Of a stretch of DNA of 64,000 bases, positions 36,201 through 45,903 are shown piece after piece. Origin of the DNA: Saprospira grandis. Its GTDB lineage: Bacteria > Bacteroidota > Bacteroidia > Chitinophagales > Saprospiraceae. The notes under the pieces are model-generated. The model saw only the letters and a program-made list of their open reading frames with translations, was not told where the DNA came from and did not search any database. Where the stretch lies: contig NZ_CP110854.1 of assembly GCF_027594745.1 (NCBI RefSeq), positions 434,001 to 498,000 on the forward strand, in the 5' to 3' direction. Within the stretch, counting starts at the first letter, position 1; every line of letters starts with the position of its first letter. Both the position numbers and the translations under genes were made by a program.

Positions 36201-39200
36201 AAGCCGGGCGTAGGCATTGGACCGCCATTGGGGTTCACGCCTAAGACATAAATAGTGTCATCGGCACAAATTTGAGTAGGTAGTCCTGTAATCGTTGCAT
36301 CGGTAAGGAAATTATTGATTTGGATAGTGTCTACAATAGTATCCTTACAAAGCGTAATCGGATCTTGGTAAGTATAGGCCAAGCCTTCTTCCCCAAAGGG
36401 AATAGCGGTTCCGTTAATAAATGGTGTAAAGAGAGGCGGGCTCACCGAAGTATCAAAGCTCGATGGAATCGTATTGCTGGGGTTTCCTTGCTCATAACTA
36501 AAGAGGCTAAAGAAATCTCCGCCCAATGGGCTAGCAAAGAGCGCTACAGAATCGCCTTCACAATAGAAAGAATCTAGCGGCACCCCATTATCTGTTGTCA
36601 GCGTCAAGTTGGGCAAGGGCAGAATCTCTACATATTGTGTGAGTACGGTATTACAACCATTCACATCTGTATAATCATAAGTAATCGTATCTAATCCCAC
36701 TCCAGCTGCAGAAGGATTATAGAGCGGGTTAGTTGGGTTGGTTCCGCCATTGCGGACCCCATTACCAGTTAGTTGCACAACATCACCGGGGTTATAAGCC
36801 ATTGGAGCTTGTAGGTGCCAGCTTGTATTATGCTCATAGAGGTCTAAAATAGTCGTATCAGCATTTAGGCAGTAGACCGAATCTAGTGCTGTAATTGAGA
36901 TATCGGGCATGGCAAAAACCGTAAACAAGGCACTATCTCTGGCTTCGCAACCAAAGGTATCTTGAGCGATATAAACCACATTATTTCCGCCCACAACAGC
37001 CGGAGCAAAAGCGGGGTTAAAGACTTGTCCAGATCGGATTGTCCCCACCAAGAACATCCCTGCGGCAGTATCGAGTACGCCGGGCACCGAAGAGCTAACC
37101 GAAATAGTATCGGCGGGATCAAGTCGACAGTAAGTGGGACCATTTGGTGCAAAAATGCTTACCGAGAAGGTATCGGGAATATAAATAGAGGTAGAAGTAG
37201 AATCTACACAAGCATTTCCCTGATAGACATAGGTGAGTAAGTGGCTACCCACCCCTTGGCTAGCGGCCTGTTGGTTAGGATTAAAGAGGTTTCCGGCCAA
37301 AGGCTGATAGTTAATATAATATTGTCCGCCATTAGGAATACCTGAAAACTGCTGTGTACTGTTGTCTTGGCAGAAAACGGTATCGGCTAGAATAGCGGGG
37401 TTAATTTGAGCGGCAATAGGATCTTCAATAACCACCTGCTTACTCAATGCTGCAATAGTATAAGCTACATTATTCAGTGAGAAAGTAGGCGTAAAGTAGG
37501 TATGATAGCGCTCATAGCGGAAGCTAATCGATAGATCCGTAGTGGTACCAGACACTAAAGCGGGAATAAAGGCAAAGCGCTCAGCTCCTTGCGTCAGGCT
37601 AATAGGTTGAAGACCACCATTACTAGAGCTAAGGCTCATAACATTGATAAACTCATCATAGCTATAATTAACATTATCAGTTACGCCAAGGCTAGGTTGA
37701 TATGCATAATTAGAGTCGAGCAAATAAGTCATCCCATCAATTTCCAAGTACATCGAGTTCGCATTACGGCCAATAAAGATCGTATCGGCATTGCGGCAGA
37801 GGAACTTAGGAATAGAATCGAGAGTAATTGGCTTTTGCCAAACATCGATAAGTTGTTCAGTTTCATTTCTACAACTTCCATTTACAAAGCGGTAAATAGC
37901 GGTATCTACCGTTTGATTTGCTGTAGCGGCTAGAGGAATCGTATTGGCGAGTAGTTCACCGTTATTGATATAGGTTCCTACATAAGAGCCCGGGAAGAAG
38001 CGGCTATCGAGTGGCCAAATCAGGCGCGTCAAGTCCGTCATGGGTACATTGGTCTCTGTTACAGAGATCGGCGTAAACTCAATACTATCCACCTCATTAT
38101 TGTTAATGCTAACAGGAATTACGGCCACCACAGAGTCGGGGCAAGCTGCTGCATTATTAGAATAAGTAGGTTGATAGACATAAGTCACCTCTAATTGTTG
38201 TGTACCAGATACAGGCGTATAGTTTTGTACATTTTCTACCAATAAGTTGTTGCCAGAAATCAGGCTAGGCTCATAGGTAGATGGGGTAGCTGCATAGGCT
38301 GCCTTAAAGGTTCCGGGTTGAGGGAAGCCTGAAAGCGCAATAGTATCTGCGGCAGAGCAGAGTGGTTGAGGCACTCCATTTAAGCTAATAGCTACAGAAG
38401 GATTTTGGACCACCAAGAAGAAATCAGAGACATATTCATTTCCACTAACACTATCTCTCAAAACAACTTTTCCTGTCACTGCCGAAGAAGGCACCACAAC
38501 GGGAATATTTCCAGACCAAACCCCTGCATACTCGCTTAGACCTGTCGTAGAAACAGCTAGTGTATCATAAGTAGTGGCTGAAGTTGCAAAGAGAATTTGA
38601 TTAGGTTCTAATGTAATGTTCCCCAAATAAAAGACTAGGCTATCTTGAACACAAGCCTCTTCGGCTGGAGCCAAAGGATTAAGGTTTGCTACATCTAGGC
38701 TAGGTGGAGAGAGAACATCAATCGTATCAAAAGTTTCAAAGAAACAATTTTGATTTTGGTACTCAAAGCTAATAATATGACTTCCAGAACCAGCCAAAGC
38801 AGGAATAAAGCTATCGGTAGTTACTGCAGTAGCCTGAGGGACCGAAAGGTAACTCCCTGAGTTGTGCACTAAAGCGGGTTGCAAATAATTATCTAATAAA
38901 ATTGGGCCCTGAGAAATGGGGACCACCGCAACAGGATCTAGCACTAGGCCAAAATTAGCTGGAGGCAAGACCTCTATAGCCGTTGTTATTGGTGAGTAAT
39001 TAACACAGCCCAAGTCATCTGAGACGACCAATTGATAATCTGCTGCATTATCAATTTGGTAAGAAGCCCCAATTGCACCAGGAATAAGCATACTATCCTG
39101 GTACCATTGATAGTGCAAAGATAGATTTCTTATGCTACCACAACTTGTACAATTAGAAGACAGCTCAAAAGGCTGACCATTACAAATATTCGCATAAAAT

Positions 39201-42200
39201 GCTGTTGAGGTATCAATAGCAATCGCTAATGCGGTAGTATCATATAGATAAATAGAATCCTCTACAAAACAGCCATTAAGGTCAATACGCACCTTATACA
39301 TCCCTGTGGCGGCCACACCGTTCACCAAATAGAAGGTGTCATTTACACCTAAGTTACTATAATTAAATCCATTGGTAGTATCTCCATCATAGTACCAGTT
39401 GTAAGTACAACCTACACAAGAGTCCACCTCTAGAACAACCTGTCCAGAAGGACCACAAATTGCTTCAGAAGAGGCTCGCATAGCTACCCCCAAACTCACA
39501 TCACTATAGTTTCGTACTACAGAAGTATCGGTACAGCCAAAGGTATAAGGAGAGGAAGAGTAACTGGGGTAATTTTGAGTAACCACTACATAGTAATCAC
39601 CACCCTGTATCACCTCGAAATAATCTTGGGTATCGGGAACAGGAACCTGTACATTATCCTGGAACCACTCATAAGTACAACTTGGGCAAACTGTAGTATC
39701 TGGTACAGCCTCTATAACAACCGTATCCTGATTACATACATTGGCCAAAGGAGCCGTATTTAGCTGTGCATTATAAGAAAGACGAGTGATCGGCACCGAG
39801 TTAGAAACTGGTGAAGCACAACCTGATTGTACCGTCTGTACCTGATAACCTCCTGTAGTATCAGCAGAATAAGTACTCTGATTGACTGTATCTTGCCAGC
39901 TCACAGGCAAGCCGTCATCATCATAACCATTATAGGTCCAGATATACTGACAGCCAGCACAGGCAGGAGTTGATAAAATCACTGGACTGGTACTACAGAT
40001 ATTTGTAGCACTAGCTACAGCTACAGCTGGCACAGGCAAAACAGTATCTTTAATCTCAATTACTGGCGATTGGTAGACACAGTTAGAAATTGTATCTCTT
40101 ACCTCTACAAAATAACCATTTGGAACATTAGTCCGATAAGAGTTAATTGAGTCTGGTTGACGATTCACCCCACTTGCCAACTTAAAGGTATACAAGCAAT
40201 TTGGAGAAGGCGGCACAGACAAAGTAACAGAGTCTCCACCACAACTATAAATTGATGGACTTGCATTAAGCACAGGATTGGCTCCGGCAGAAGATGAACG
40301 CACCACAACACTATCTGAAAATGCACGACATCCACTAGCATTAACTATCTCTAAGAAATATGTTCCTGCCTGTGATGCACTATGAGTATACCCATTTGAG
40401 CCAGGAATTTGAACTCCATTATAATACCACTGATAAGACCAATTGGGAGGTAACTCATAACTCCCAATAATCTCAAGATTTACAGCAGCCCCATTACACA
40501 AATAAAGGTCAGTTGAATCAACTTTAGGATTAAAGGCTTCAAATGTAATCGTATAATCTGAAGATTTACGTCTACAACTATTTGGATATTGTAGCTCTAC
40601 AGAAAAAACTCCAGCCTGATTCGCTACATAACTAGAACTAGTAGCTCCCGGAATTACAGCAGCATTGAGATACCATTGATAGTGACAATCTACACAACTA
40701 TTTGTACTCAGAGTAATCGTATTAGTACCACATAACTTACTTCCTGTCCCTGTAATCACTGGAGGAGTTGTCGTTCCTACACCAATATCTGCTACAGCAG
40801 ACTCTTCCTCACAAGCCAGCGTATCTGTTACCTGAACAATATAACTACCTGTGTCCGCAACATTAGGTAAACTCAATACAGTTCCCGTACCAACAACAGA
40901 GGAAGAAATAGTTCCATTATTATCTGTCTCATACCAGTTATAGGTACAACCCAAACAAGGATTATCAACCTGTAGTACAGCTGGATTCGCTCCACAAATA
41001 TTATAAGGGTCTGCATCTATCTGAGGTACAGCCAAACTGCTACTCTCAATCACCAAATCATTAGAACGGCCCTCACAACCACTTACTACATCTGTAACCG
41101 TGACACTATAAGTCCCTGTCCCCATAGCAAAAGTGAATGGACCAGTCGTTCCATCACTCCAGCTATACTGACAACTCAAACAAGAGTCTCGAGGAATAGA
41201 ACGAATAACTACCGGCTGCCCATTACATATAGAAGGACGAATTACTCCGTTAATATCTTCCGCATAAATAGGAGGTGTCAGATAAGCACCAGGTTGTACA
41301 TCCTTCTGAAGAATAGTCGGACATCCATACTGGTCAGAAATCTCCACATCATAAACACCTGCTATATCTGCCAAAATTTGCTCATTATTTGAGCTAGCTA
41401 AAGAGGTAGTTGGCGGATCCCAAACATAACTACAACCCGGACAGTCTATTACCGTTAATAAAGCCCCCGTATTTGCACAAATTTTTGCCGTATCCGGAAT
41501 AATACGGGCCGCCGTAAATGGATAATAATCTAAATTGACAGAAGCTTGCCCCTTACATCCATCTACATTTGCCTCTACTGTATAAATATCATCATCAAAT
41601 AAAGAGGCATTCTGTACCATAGACACAGTATCCCCCGAACTATTCATCCAAATATAAGATGCCCCGGCAGAAGGTGAGGCTGATGCACCCAAAGTAGTAG
41701 AATCACCAAAACAAATTACGGCATTACTTAATGAAGTGCTAACAGTAACTGAAGGATTAACCACAAAGTTAAATGTATCCCGAGACACACAAGCAGAATA
41801 AGCCTCTACCGCCTCTAAATGCACCTGATTCGTCCCTAGATTGTTTGTATTTAAACTAAAAGTCGACAAGTTATTTGTCAAGACTACATTATTATTTACA
41901 TCTGTCCATGTATTCTGAAAGTTTACACTCCCTTCTGGACTATCCGTCCAAGCTGTAATCTCTATAGACTCTGACAAACAAATCGTGTCTTTCTCTGCAG
42001 TCAATACAATAGTTGGACAATCATACTTGGCCAAGAAACCATCATAATACGAACTCTCCTCAGTATAAGGAGATCCTGGCGCAGGAGAATAATTAGTTAC
42101 GCCTATACTATATCCAGACAAATAATAAGCCTCCTCAGAAAATGTAATTCCTGTTAAATACTCAGCAGATGTTCCCCAAAACTGTATATGATTATTAAAA

Positions 42201-43642
42201 CTACCCGTACTCGCATCAAAACTAGCAATCCCCGCATCAGTAGAACTGCCTCCCGTCACCGGAAAACCAATCTGCTGAACAGCCGGCACAGCAGCCGTTG
42301 TCATAGGAGAACTACCTACAAATAGGTTCTCTATGGTTTCCGAATAAAATAATACATTAACATTCCCTATCTCATCCAATACTAAACCACTCCCCCCATG
42401 AAGACGAACGTCTCGGTAGTTGGCAGGAACCCCCAAACGTTGCAACCAAGAAAAATTAACCGTAGGAGCACTGTCATCTATTACACGACCTACAGCAACC
42501 GTATGCGCTGTTACTGCTCCTGGATTAACATCTAATGTTGGTAAATTCACCGTAGACCCATTTACCCGTAGGTTAGCTGTACTCTCATACTCAAAAGAAA
42601 AAAACAGCCCCAAACTATCATCAATTGCTACATCAACAATACGTTGGTCCGAGTTGGTGGTCGTCGTAGATTCTATACTCTTGCGCCAAACTGTTGCCCC
42701 CGTAGAACGATCCATCTTTAACGCAATTCCATCTGGAGTAAAAGGATAGTTCCTCCGCGAATCACCTATACAAGTACCCGGGTTGCTCTCCAAGTTATAC
42801 TCCCCTATCAAATCTCCAATATAATCCCCTACAGCATAAACATGACTTCCATCTACAGCTACTCCACGAAAAATAGCCGTCCCCTCCGCATCCAATGCCT
42901 TGGCCCAAACCAATTCATTAGACCGACTCATGTCCAGCTTAAAAATAAGCGCATCAGAAGAAGATCCCCCTCCAGTACAACGCCCCCGCTTCAAACGCTC
43001 AGACCCTGTCTCCGGACGAAGTGTCTTGTCAGACATTCCCACAACATAACAATCCCCCTGATCATCTACAGCAATATCCTGTAACTGAGAAGAAGTAGCA
43101 TAAACCGTCCCTCCATTAGAGTTTGTACGCACATAAGCCGTTTTTATATAACGACCATCAAATCCATACTTGCTTACAAAAAATACAGGCTCCTGATTCA
43201 CTTCCGTTACAGGAGTAGCACTATTAGTCCTCGAAAAAATTAAAGTAGCATTACTCCTTGTCGATCGAAATGAACCCGCCACATAAATCCCATCATGCCC
43301 AACAGCTAAAGTATTCCCCTGTGAAGGCCCTATACTCAAGGGACTAGAAATTGTGCGATCTGTCTGTATACTAACCTCCCACAAAATTTCTCCAGCAGGC
43401 GATAGCTTATACAAGTAAATACTATAATTATTATACATACCCGCAGTATAAATATTCCCATCACTATCCTTTCCTACCCCCAAACCACGGTCATTGGTAA
43501 ACAGCCCATTGCTATTCCCCACCATCAAAGGCTCCGGCGAAGCCGTGTCCCGCAACAACCACGCAAGGTTGCCATCCAATTGTCCAAATACTGCTGTTGC
43601 CGACAAAAACAACAACAAAAAATTAAGTATAATTTGTCTCAT
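33239..43642 (-). CDS. Giant T9SS surface protein with propeller and Ig/PKD-like repeats
   Basis: 3467 residues, intact, with signal peptide MRQIILNFLLLFLSATAVFG. Residues about 25-560 form repeats of the kind found in beta-propellers (DSDGNIYTAGMYNNYSIYLYK, DDQGDCYVVGMSD). Long tandem arrays of Ig/PKD-like domains follow, with C.GC.Y.WY motifs and then YC..D...L...P.GG repeats. Near the end are a PKD domain (VWNYGDGLSDT), a MAM/lectin-like part (PYFQDFEADAGNW), an LLEHFSN...YYGIND region loosely like Omp28, and a type A T9SS sorting domain (LNLYPNPAKEQFQVDF, NWQLVDLLGRRLKDG). It should be an adhesin or gliding-related surface protein. It is the paralogue of the broken gene downstream. No other gene lies on this strand in the 10 kb. 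Confidence 0.85.
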   Translation of the reverse strand: MRQIILNFLLLFLSATAVFGQLDGNLAWLLRDTASPEPLMVGNSNGLFTNDRGLGVGKDSDGNIYTAGMYNNYSIYLYKLSPAGEILWEVSIQTDRTISSPLSIGPSQGNTLAVGHDGIYVAGSFRSTRSNATLIFSRTNSATPVTEVNQEPVFFVSKYGFDGRYIKTAYVRTNSNGGTVYATSSQLQDIAVDDQGDCYVVGMSDKTLRPETGSERLKRGRCTGGGSSSDALIFKLDMSRSNELVWAKALDAEGTAIFRGVAVDGSHVYAVGDYIGDLIGEYNLESNPGTCIGDSRRNYPFTPDGIALKMDRSTGATVWRKSIESTTTTNSDQRIVDVAIDDSLGLFFSFEYESTANLRVNGSTVNLPTLDVNPGAVTAHTVAVGRVIDDSAPTVNFSWLQRLGVPANYRDVRLHGGSGLVLDEIGNVNVLFYSETIENLFVGSSPMTTAAVPAVQQIGFPVTGGSSTDAGIASFDASTGSFNNHIQFWGTSAEYLTGITFSEEAYYLSGYSIGVTNYSPAPGSPYTEESSYYDGFLAKYDCPTIVLTAEKDTICLSESIEITAWTDSPEGSVNFQNTWTDVNNNVVLTNNLSTFSLNTNNLGTNQVHLEAVEAYSACVSRDTFNFVVNPSVTVSTSLSNAVICFGDSTTLGASASPSAGASYIWMNSSGDTVSMVQNASLFDDDIYTVEANVDGCKGQASVNLDYYPFTAARIIPDTAKICANTGALLTVIDCPGCSYVWDPPTTSLASSNNEQILADIAGVYDVEISDQYGCPTILQKDVQPGAYLTPPIYAEDINGVIRPSICNGQPVVIRSIPRDSCLSCQYSWSDGTTGPFTFAMGTGTYSVTVTDVVSGCEGRSNDLVIESSSLAVPQIDADPYNICGANPAVLQVDNPCLGCTYNWYETDNNGTISSSVVGTGTVLSLPNVADTGSYIVQVTDTLACEEESAVADIGVGTTTPPVITGTGSKLCGTNTITLSTNSCVDCHYQWYLNAAVIPGATSSSYVANQAGVFSVELQYPNSCRRKSSDYTITFEAFNPKVDSTDLYLCNGAAVNLEIIGSYELPPNWSYQWYYNGVQIPGSNGYTHSASQAGTYFLEIVNASGCRAFSDSVVVRSSSAGANPVLNASPSIYSCGGDSVTLSVPPSPNCLYTFKLASGVNRQPDSINSYRTNVPNGYFVEVRDTISNCVYQSPVIEIKDTVLPVPAVAVASATNICSTSPVILSTPACAGCQYIWTYNGYDDDGLPVSWQDTVNQSTYSADTTGGYQVQTVQSGCASPVSNSVPITRLSYNAQLNTAPLANVCNQDTVVIEAVPDTTVCPSCTYEWFQDNVQVPVPDTQDYFEVIQGGDYYVVVTQNYPSYSSSPYTFGCTDTSVVRNYSDVSLGVAMRASSEAICGPSGQVVLEVDSCVGCTYNWYYDGDTTNGFNYSNLGVNDTFYLVNGVAATGMYKVRIDLNGCFVEDSIYLYDTTALAIAIDTSTAFYANICNGQPFELSSNCTSCGSIRNLSLHYQWYQDSMLIPGAIGASYQIDNAADYQLVVSDDLGCVNYSPITTAIEVLPPANFGLVLDPVAVVPISQGPILLDNYLQPALVHNSGSYLSVPQATAVTTDSFIPALAGSGSHIISFEYQNQNCFFETFDTIDVLSPPSLDVANLNPLAPAEEACVQDSLVFYLGNITLEPNQILFATSATTYDTLAVSTTGLSEYAGVWSGNIPVVVPSSAVTGKVVLRDSVSGNEYVSDFFLVVQNPSVAISLNGVPQPLCSAADTIALSGFPQPGTFKAAYAATPSTYEPSLISGNNLLVENVQNYTPVSGTQQLEVTYVYQPTYSNNAAACPDSVVAVIPVSINNNEVDSIEFTPISVTETNVPMTDLTRLIWPLDSRFFPGSYVGTYINNGELLANTIPLAATANQTVDTAIYRFVNGSCRNETEQLIDVWQKPITLDSIPKFLCRNADTIFIGRNANSMYLEIDGMTYLLDSNYAYQPSLGVTDNVNYSYDEFINVMSLSSSNGGLQPISLTQGAERFAFIPALVSGTTTDLSISFRYERYHTYFTPTFSLNNVAYTIAALSKQVVIEDPIAAQINPAILADTVFCQDNSTQQFSGIPNGGQYYINYQPLAGNLFNPNQQAASQGVGSHLLTYVYQGNACVDSTSTSIYIPDTFSVSIFAPNGPTYCRLDPADTISVSSSVPGVLDTAAGMFLVGTIRSGQVFNPAFAPAVVGGNNVVYIAQDTFGCEARDSALFTVFAMPDISITALDSVYCLNADTTILDLYEHNTSWHLQAPMAYNPGDVVQLTGNGVRNGGTNPTNPLYNPSAAGVGLDTITYDYTDVNGCNTVLTQYVEILPLPNLTLTTDNGVPLDSFYCEGDSVALFASPLGGDFFSLFSYEQGNPSNTIPSSFDTSVSPPLFTPFINGTAIPFGEEGLAYTYQDPITLCKDTIVDTIQINNFLTDATITGLPTQICADDTIYVLGVNPNGGPMPTPGLTTAYFGAFAAIDTNMIVDAVAGHFNPALSGIFDRGRSAIVTYTYLSNGCYNTVYDTAVLNPLPQLIYNMPGDSLFNRNDPTIHACFSQPAATLQAYNQYQGNINPIPQYIGTQPSLSQSGIFTTSSGLGMTWSVTFGNWAYEAQQANGGVDTIHYSFTDARGCSNTRSEVIVIDTVPELGFAGFDSKYLDTITGRYVYCENDPASLIIPSPFGGTSYLNYYEIPTGIFELIPDTLAYGDTTNIHRITYEFISARYHAGGVCLDSTIQMIEVRPTPDLQLVNAPNTFCVADSAQRVPLSATPYGGTFEDITLGAIAGIVGDSLFNPMAQLGSRQVIYYYTDTVSGCTDTIQHQIDVYNAPEVHFFSEGGCQGDSVQFNASPPGLSNSVPALDSITMVVWNYGDGLSDTLFSLIDPVNVPTQYHNYAQPGIYFPSLTIVNRGQCDTSFSRRIVVSPKYLVNDTMPYFQDFEADAGNWFQENEDSTINLPNDSLWAWGLADGFRITTIQYGNHVWATAPNGPYPEGEAGWVYSPCFDISTLRRPMVKLNIWRDSRQGTDGAVMQYFDDSTQTWRNLGIRNKGLNWYNPTYVVSDPGNQDGTPIGWSGTSNSWEDARYRLDVSGGDLRNRDNLRFRIAFAAANGSGGALYEGFAFDDVYIGNRSRSVLLEHFSNQNYAGIDDIERDLYSTVYSNLYGRDVQILQIHTNYGGYDYLNVFSADESSARVLYYGINDADQVRLNGSALANTTSSLVRYQQELMDMQMLQDAKFDIKMFPVNVQNGVLSTAFEIEALEDVMLLTDSLDVHVAVTQDSIPSLQAHTMMSVMKVMLPDGAGEQIPSTWVMGDVLPYTRTWTFNPTQIDPTQLKVTVFVQNRQSKEVLQVNSSRNLNLFNGPVAIEELADEDGAEILDLNLYPNPAKEQFQVDFGAPLKGDYNWQLVDLLGRRLKDGQLQPGLQNLQIQTDGLTPGVYIFSVYNETVYSQRKVVIYR

Positions 43643-44013
43643 ATATTCTACTCTAGGTTAGTGCTTTTACTTGATGCGTACAACTCCTAAAACTAATACT
43701 TTATAAGCGTTTTACCTAAGCTTTATGCTGCTTTATAGCCAAGACCTCCTCTATTTTTTTTATTAAGTCCTTAACTTTTAAAACAAAAACTATAGCTTTA
43801 GTTTACCCATTACTTAGATTTAGTCTAGCTTGCCGCTTAACTTTTACCCCAGTTTTTAGGCAGCATAAATCTACTCTGATTAAATGACAAACCCTAAAAG
43901 CCTTTTTCTTTTTTGTCAAAATACTATTCTGTATTAAATACGTAAATAAAGCGCTCCATAGATGTTCTGCCAAAAAAATAACTCCCCACTCAGGAAGCTA
44001 TGCCGGCCCCAAT

Positions 44014-44149
44014 GGCCCAGCGCTGCGCAGCGGTGGCCGTAGGCCAGACCCAGGGCAAGCAAAGCGCAGCCCGCAGGGCCGAACAGACCTGTGAGCCGCG
44101 TAGCATAGCGGCGGCCGACCTAGCCAAAGGCTAGCCGGCCGCGGGCCCC
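44014..44149. repeat. Intergenic modular palindromic element, copy 9
   Basis: The variant core GCCGAACAGACCTGTGAGC is at 44078-44096. This subtype ends CCGCGTAGCATAGCGGCGGCC...GCGGGCCCC, facing the 3' end of the caspase gene. The rest of the 43643-44013 gap is AT-rich and must hold the promoter of the intact giant gene; no clear box was found. Confidence 0.75.
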
Positions 44150-44182
44150 AAATTATTGGTATTCAATAAATAAACTCCTCTC

Positions 44183-45601
44183 CTATTTCTTAGAGCCAAA
44201 GCCTACAGGCATCTCCTCCACAAATTCTTTGTTTTTCTCCTCCATTTCTTCTGTGTTCAAACCCTCTGGCATGTAGTCCTCACTCAAAAATCCCATCATT
44301 TTAGGGGTCTGAAAACCATAGGTGAATTTACGGACGTTCTTGGCAATAAAGTCAAATAACTCCTGCACCGTGATAATGTAGTTGCCATCCGCATCCGCAT
44401 AACCCTTAAGCCCCATAATCAAGAAGTAAGAAAATACCCCCTGCTCAAATTTTTTGGTCTCTAAAGAAATTTCCTCCGAGGCAGAAGATAAAATCATGGC
44501 CAAACCACCATCTACCCGCTTGAAACTCTCTTTGTATTGCGCAATTACATCACGGCCCATGTTCATGTTGTTGGCCGGCGGCAACTCATTGCCGTTGTCC
44601 CGATATTCCGCATAAGTAGCCATCAAACTGCCCGAGTGACAAGCATCGGCCAAAATCAATTTGAATTTAGCATCACTGTCGTTCAACATATTGGCCACCG
44701 CCGTATGATATAAGGTGTTGCTGCCATTGCGCTGATAGTCTACAGGCAAAAATCCACCCTCCAAACCATGGCCCGCAAAGTAGAAAATAATAAGGTCGTT
44801 GCTGTCCGCCTGCTCATACAAATCACCCATGCTGTTCAAGATGTTTTTGGCCGTGGCCTCCTTGTCCAACAACAATTTAACCTGATCACTAGGCAAGGCT
44901 CCCCCCTCCGGACTACGCAAAAAACTATAAAATTTTTGCGCATCATCAATGGTATAGGTCAATTTATCAAAGTCCTGATAATCAGCAACTCCCACCACTA
45001 CAGCCCACATCTTAATAGGGTTTTCCGTACAACGACCCTCTACCCAACGACCACTCAATTTATGCCCGTTTCGGTAGTAATGCGTGCCCTCTCCATGCGG
45101 CAAGCCATTCTTCCAATCCCCCTCGTATTTACTGCCATCACTATAGGTCAAGCTTCCCTTGCCCTCGTATTTTCGGTCTACAAAATACCCCTCATAAACC
45201 CGACCTTTATAGTCCTTAGATTTACCATAGCCGTTCTCACAATCTCCCTGCAAACACTCACTGGCTTTGCGGATCTTTGGATTGACTTCTACCAAAATAT
45301 TGTCTTCCCAACGTCCCGCCTTGATGTTCCCCTCAGGGTCAATCAATACGCCCTCGCCATTGTATAAACCATTCTTAAACCGCCCCTCAAAAAAGCCGCC
45401 TTTGACAAAAGAGAACTTGCCTAAGCCATCAAATTTGCCATTCTTAAATTCCCCCTCATAGGTCCCCTGGGGCATCTCGCCCAAAAATTTTCGAGCCCGA
45501 CCAATCCCATTGTCGCAGTTCCCACTCAAACATTGTAGCTGCGCCTGCAACTGTATCGCCCCCATCAAAAGGAGCAGGATGCCCAAAATTTGCTTTTTCA
45601 T
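44183..45601 (-). CDS. Secreted MORN-repeat caspase-like protease
   Basis: 472 residues from ATG 45601, chosen because it opens directly onto the signal peptide MKKQILGILLLLMGAIQLQA; an upstream in-frame Met adds 16 polar residues. Residues about 45-190 hold MORN repeats (YEGEFKNGKFDGLGKF, YEGDWKNGLPHGEGTHYY). Residues about 198-410 are a peptidase C14 (caspase/metacaspase) domain with MWAVVVGVADY, catalytic His278 in FYFAGHG and Cys321 in LADACHSG. The protease should cut after basic or acidic residues, but which cannot be told. MORN repeats usually mediate membrane or protein contacts. The leader places the enzyme outside the cytoplasm, which differs from classic cytosolic metacaspases. Confidence 0.85.
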   Translation of the reverse strand: MKKQILGILLLLMGAIQLQAQLQCLSGNCDNGIGRARKFLGEMPQGTYEGEFKNGKFDGLGKFSFVKGGFFEGRFKNGLYNGEGVLIDPEGNIKAGRWEDNILVEVNPKIRKASECLQGDCENGYGKSKDYKGRVYEGYFVDRKYEGKGSLTYSDGSKYEGDWKNGLPHGEGTHYYRNGHKLSGRWVEGRCTENPIKMWAVVVGVADYQDFDKLTYTIDDAQKFYSFLRSPEGGALPSDQVKLLLDKEATAKNILNSMGDLYEQADSNDLIIFYFAGHGLEGGFLPVDYQRNGSNTLYHTAVANMLNDSDAKFKLILADACHSGSLMATYAEYRDNGNELPPANNMNMGRDVIAQYKESFKRVDGGLAMILSSASEEISLETKKFEQGVFSYFLIMGLKGYADADGNYIITVQELFDFIAKNVRKFTYGFQTPKMMGFLSEDYMPEGLNTEEMEEKNKEFVEEMPVGFGSKK

Positions 45602-45688
45602 GATTATCGTGTTTCTTATTAGTGAATGATTTCTCTTGCTAAGCTGCAAATATTTATCCGTTTTCTGCTGCTGTTCTTCTTTTTTTTA

Positions 45689-45807
45689 GGGGCCTCCGCT
45701 GCGGCTTCGCCTTGCGGCGCTACGTTGCAGGGCTCGCTATTCGCTCGGCCCTTCAGCGCTAGGCGCTTCGGTCTGGCCTGACGGCCACCCTTCCACATCG
45801 CTAGGCC
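45689..45807. repeat. Intergenic modular palindromic element, copy 10
   Basis: The reverse-oriented core (TATTC variant) is at 45732-45752. The GGGGCCTCCGCTGCGGC end is on the left and CATCGCTAGGCC closes it. It fills most of the gap between the caspase gene and the pseudouridine synthase gene. Confidence 0.75.
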
Positions 45808-45903
45808 ATTTGCCCCCTTCTTCGCTTTTGTAGGCCGCCGCCCGCCTACTTCTTTAACGTAAAAAAGGAGCAAGAGATTCTCCTCTTCCTCCTTTTTCCT
45901 TCA

